A DNA stretch of 10,041 bases, from positions 1 through 10,041 of the forward strand of contig RFIV01000080.1 of NCBI GenBank assembly GCA_003695085.1, given 5' to 3'. Source of the stretch: Gammaproteobacteria bacterium (GTDB taxonomy: Bacteria; Pseudomonadota; Gammaproteobacteria; Pseudomonadales; Oleiphilaceae). The notes below the pieces were generated by a model that had not been told where the DNA came from, did no database searches, and saw only the letters and a list, made by a program, of their open reading frames with translations. Of this stretch, positions 8,368 to 10,041 are shown one piece after another (positions within the stretch are counted from its first letter, which is position 1; each line of letters starts with the position of its first letter). Position numbers and translations under genes: made by a program.

Positions 8368-9000
8368 ATGGCATTAGGATTGGTCGGCCGCAAGGCTGGC
8401 ATGACCCGCATTTTTATGGATGACGGCCGGGCCGTACCGGTAACCGTGATCCATGTCGAGAAGAATCTCGTCACTCAGATCAAAACCCATGAAACCGATG
8501 GCTATGTGGCTGTTCAGGTGGCGGCTGGCGCTGTGAAGCCGGGCCGTCTGACCAAGGCGGAAGCCGGGCATCTTGCCAAGGCGGGTGTCGAGCCGCAGAA
8601 AAAGCTTGTTGAATTTCGTGTGGACGAAGTTGGTGAGCTCAAGGTTGGTGATGAGCTGGGTGTAACGCTGTTCGAGGCCGGTCAGAAAGTTGACGTGACA
8701 GGTACCAGCAAGGGTAAGGGTTTCGCTGGCGTCGTCAAGCGTTGGAACTTCCGTACTCAGGACGCAACTCACGGTAACTCCCTGTCTCACCGGGCGCCCG
8801 GTTCTATCGGTCAGAACCAGTCGCCGGGCAAGGTTTTCAAGGGCAAGAAGATGTCCGGTCATCTGGGTGCTGAGCGCGTCACCGTTCAGACGCTCGAACT
8901 GGTCCGTGTTGATGAAGAAAAAGGTCTGCTGCTGATCAAGGGTGCCGTTCCCGGTGCTACAGGTGCAGACGTGATCGTCAAGCCGGCAGTCAAAGCTTAA
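8368..9000 (+). CDS. rplC: 50S ribosomal protein L3
   Basis: L3 is an early assembly protein of the large subunit, and its extended loop reaches toward the peptidyl transferase centre. The product is 210 aa (E. coli: 209). Conserved segments are LVGRKAGMTRIF at the N-terminus, VDVTGTSKGKGFAGVVKRW (108-126), the long loop NFRTQDATHGNSLSHRAPGSIGQNQ, and the C-terminal LLLIKGAVPGATGADVIVKPA. Gln151 in GSIGQNQ matches E. coli Gln150, the residue methylated by PrmB. The ATG at 8368 has the extended Shine-Dalgarno GAGGTGA (8358-8364). rplD follows after 11 nt, in the standard S10 operon order. Confidence 0.99.
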   Translation: MALGLVGRKAGMTRIFMDDGRAVPVTVIHVEKNLVTQIKTHETDGYVAVQVAAGAVKPGRLTKAEAGHLAKAGVEPQKKLVEFRVDEVGELKVGDELGVTLFEAGQKVDVTGTSKGKGFAGVVKRWNFRTQDATHGNSLSHRAPGSIGQNQSPGKVFKGKKMSGHLGAERVTVQTLELVRVDEEKGLLLIKGAVPGATGADVIVKPAVKA

Positions 9001-9011
9001 AGGGGGCGGTG
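9001..9011 (+). promoter_or_regulatory. Ribosome binding site deciding the rplD start
   Basis: The purine run AGGGGG (9001-9006) directly follows the rplC stop. Two in-frame start codons come next: GTG at 9009 and ATG at 9012. The run lies two bases before the GTG and five before the ATG, so the ATG is better placed. The E. coli L4 protein also begins MEL, matching translation from the ATG. Confidence 0.7.
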
Positions 9012-9620
9012 ATGGAATTGTTGGTAAAAGGTTCTGATAGCGCCAAGGTCTCCGTGTCCGACGAGGCGTTTGGTCGCGAATTCAATGAGGCGCTGGTTCA
9101 CCAGGTGGTCGAGTCCTATCTGGCTGGTGCGCGTCAGGGCACCAAGGCGCAGAAGACGCGTTCGCAGGTCAGCGGTGGTGGCAAGAAGCCGTGGCGGCAA
9201 AAGGGGACTGGCCGTGCGCGTGCCGGTACCATTCGCTCTCCGCTGTGGCGCTCCGGGGGCAAGGCGTTCGCTGCGACTCCGCGCGATTACAGCAAGAAAG
9301 TGAATCGCAAGATGTATCGCGCCGCGCTGCGTTCGATCTTCTCCGAGCTGGTTCGTCAGGAACGTCTGGTAGTCGTGGATGATCTGTCTGTAGAAGCTCC
9401 TCGTACCAAGGCGTTTGTCGGCAAGATGAAAGAGCTTGGTGTTCAGGATGCACTGTTCGTGACGGGTGAGGTGGATACCAATCTGTATCTGTCTGCCCGA
9501 AATGTGCCGAATGTGGATGTGATTGACGTGGCCGGCATCAATCCGGTCAGCCTGATTGCTTACGAAAAGGTTGTCATGTCCGTGCCCGCTCTGAAGAAAG
9601 TAGAGGAGATGCTTGGATGA
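9012..9620 (+). CDS. rplD: 50S ribosomal protein L4
   Basis: L4 binds 23S rRNA early in assembly, and its long loop lines the peptide exit tunnel. In E. coli, L4 also represses the S10 operon through the rpsJ leader. From the ATG at 9012 the product is 202 aa (E. coli: 201); an upstream in-frame GTG at 9009 would add one residue and is less likely. Conserved parts are FGREFNEALVHQVV, the tunnel-loop segment GGGKKPWRQKGTGRARAGTIR followed by SPLWRSGG, MYRAALRSIFSELVRQ, and INPVSLIAYEKVV. The stop codon overlaps the rplW start (ATGA, 9617-9620), so the two are probably translationally coupled. Whether L4 represses its own operon here is unclear because the rpsJ leader is short. Confidence 0.98.
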   Translation: MELLVKGSDSAKVSVSDEAFGREFNEALVHQVVESYLAGARQGTKAQKTRSQVSGGGKKPWRQKGTGRARAGTIRSPLWRSGGKAFAATPRDYSKKVNRKMYRAALRSIFSELVRQERLVVVDDLSVEAPRTKAFVGKMKELGVQDALFVTGEVDTNLYLSARNVPNVDVIDVAGINPVSLIAYEKVVMSVPALKKVEEMLG

Positions 9621-9913
9621 ACCAGGAACGCATTTACAAGGTGCTGGTCCAGCCTCATATTTCAGAGAAGGCGGCACTGCTGACTGAATCCAATAACCAG
9701 TACGCGTTTAAAGTTGCGCCGGATGCGACCAAGCCCGAGATCAAGGCGGCAGTCGAAGCGCTGTTCAACGTCAAGGTCGAGTCTGTCCAGGTTGTCAACA
9801 TCAAGGGCAAGACCAAGCGCACCGTGCGCGGGCTGGGCAAGCGCAATGATATCCGCAAGGCTTACGTGCGTTTGGCTGAAGGCCAGACCATTGAGTTTGC
9901 TGACGTCGAATAG
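9617..9913 (+). CDS. rplW: 50S ribosomal protein L23
   Basis: L23 sits at the exit of the peptide tunnel and is the docking site for trigger factor and signal recognition particle. The product is 98 aa (E. coli: 100). The N-terminal VQPHISEKA contains Glu17, which matches the docking residue Glu18 of E. coli. DATKPEIKAAVEALFNVKV is the conserved core, followed by the basic loop NIKGKTKRTVRGLGKRNDIRKA. The ATG at 9617 overlaps the rplD stop by four bases, and its Shine-Dalgarno GAGGAG (9603-9608) lies inside rplD at 8 nt. This arrangement fits balanced synthesis of L4 and L23. rplB follows after 15 nt. Confidence 0.98.
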   Translation: MNQERIYKVLVQPHISEKAALLTESNNQYAFKVAPDATKPEIKAAVEALFNVKVESVQVVNIKGKTKRTVRGLGKRNDIRKAYVRLAEGQTIEFADVE

Positions 9914-9928
9914 TGAGGAGACCCGACT

Positions 9929-10041
9929 ATGCCAGTAGTTAAAACCAAGCCAACGTCTCCGGGGCGTCGCCATATGGTGAAGGTCGTCAATCCTGACCTT
10001 CACAAGGGGGCTCCTTACGCGGCGTTGGTCGAAAAGAAGCA
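9929..10041 (+). CDS. rplB: 50S ribosomal protein L2 (3'-truncated by window edge)
   Basis: L2 is needed for subunit joining and peptidyl transferase activity. Only 37 full codons and two bases are in the window. They read MPVVKTKPTSPGRRHMVKVV and continue NPDLHKGAPYAALVEKK, matching the N-terminus of bacterial L2, where KPTSPGRR and VVNPDLHKG are hallmarks. The ATG at 9929 has TGAGGAG (9914-9920) at 8 nt. Position after rplW is the standard S10 operon order. The frame is open to the window end, and the functional C-terminal part cannot be assessed. Confidence 0.97.
   Translation, partial: MPVVKTKPTSPGRRHMVKVVNPDLHKGAPYAALVEKK

Overview
This window is a highly conserved bacterial housekeeping locus: the 3' part of rpoC (RNA polymerase beta'), the whole str operon (rpsL-rpsG-fusA-tuf), and the first part of the S10 operon (rpsJ-rplC-rplD-rplW-rplB). 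All genes are on the plus strand. The proteins point to a gammaproteobacterium. RpoC aligns without gaps to E. coli residues at every landmark I counted before the trigger loop, and it carries the Gram-negative SI3 insertion. EF-Tu (397 aa) and S10 resemble Pseudomonas, Marinobacter and Halomonas-type proteins more than enteric ones. The genus cannot be fixed from this sequence; the Marinobacter/Halomonas lean comes from remembered protein sequences. The window looks moderately GC-rich, with the strong codon bias of highly expressed genes.

Layout. Positions 1-3431 encode the last 1142 residues of RpoC. A 113-nt spacer follows with two tandem stem-loops and promoter-like boxes. The str genes come next: rpsL (3545-3919), a 67-nt spacer with a two-part hairpin, rpsG (3987-4457), fusA (4488-6584) and tuf (6621-7814). 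A strong intrinsic terminator (7833-7860) closes the str operon. Only 17 nt later a near-consensus sigma70 promoter (TTGACA, 17 nt, TACAAT) starts the S10 operon. Its predicted leader is only about 50 nt. rpsJ (7965-8276) is followed by an unusually long 91-nt spacer, then rplC, rplD, rplW and the first 37 codons of rplB. These last four genes are packed tightly, with spacings of 11, -4 and 15 nt.

The genes work together in expression: RpoC transcribes, S12, S7 and S10 build the small subunit, L3, L4, L23 and L2 build the large subunit, and EF-Tu and EF-G drive elongation. Having tuf directly next to rpsJ means str and S10 are contiguous here, unlike in E. coli, where other genes lie between them.

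I found no mobile element, CRISPR array, tRNA or rRNA gene, defence system or unfamiliar coding sequence. The points worth a second look are non-coding: the spacer structures that probably carry regulation of ribosomal protein synthesis, and which seem to differ from the E. coli versions. All secondary structures were paired by eye and none was folded computationally.
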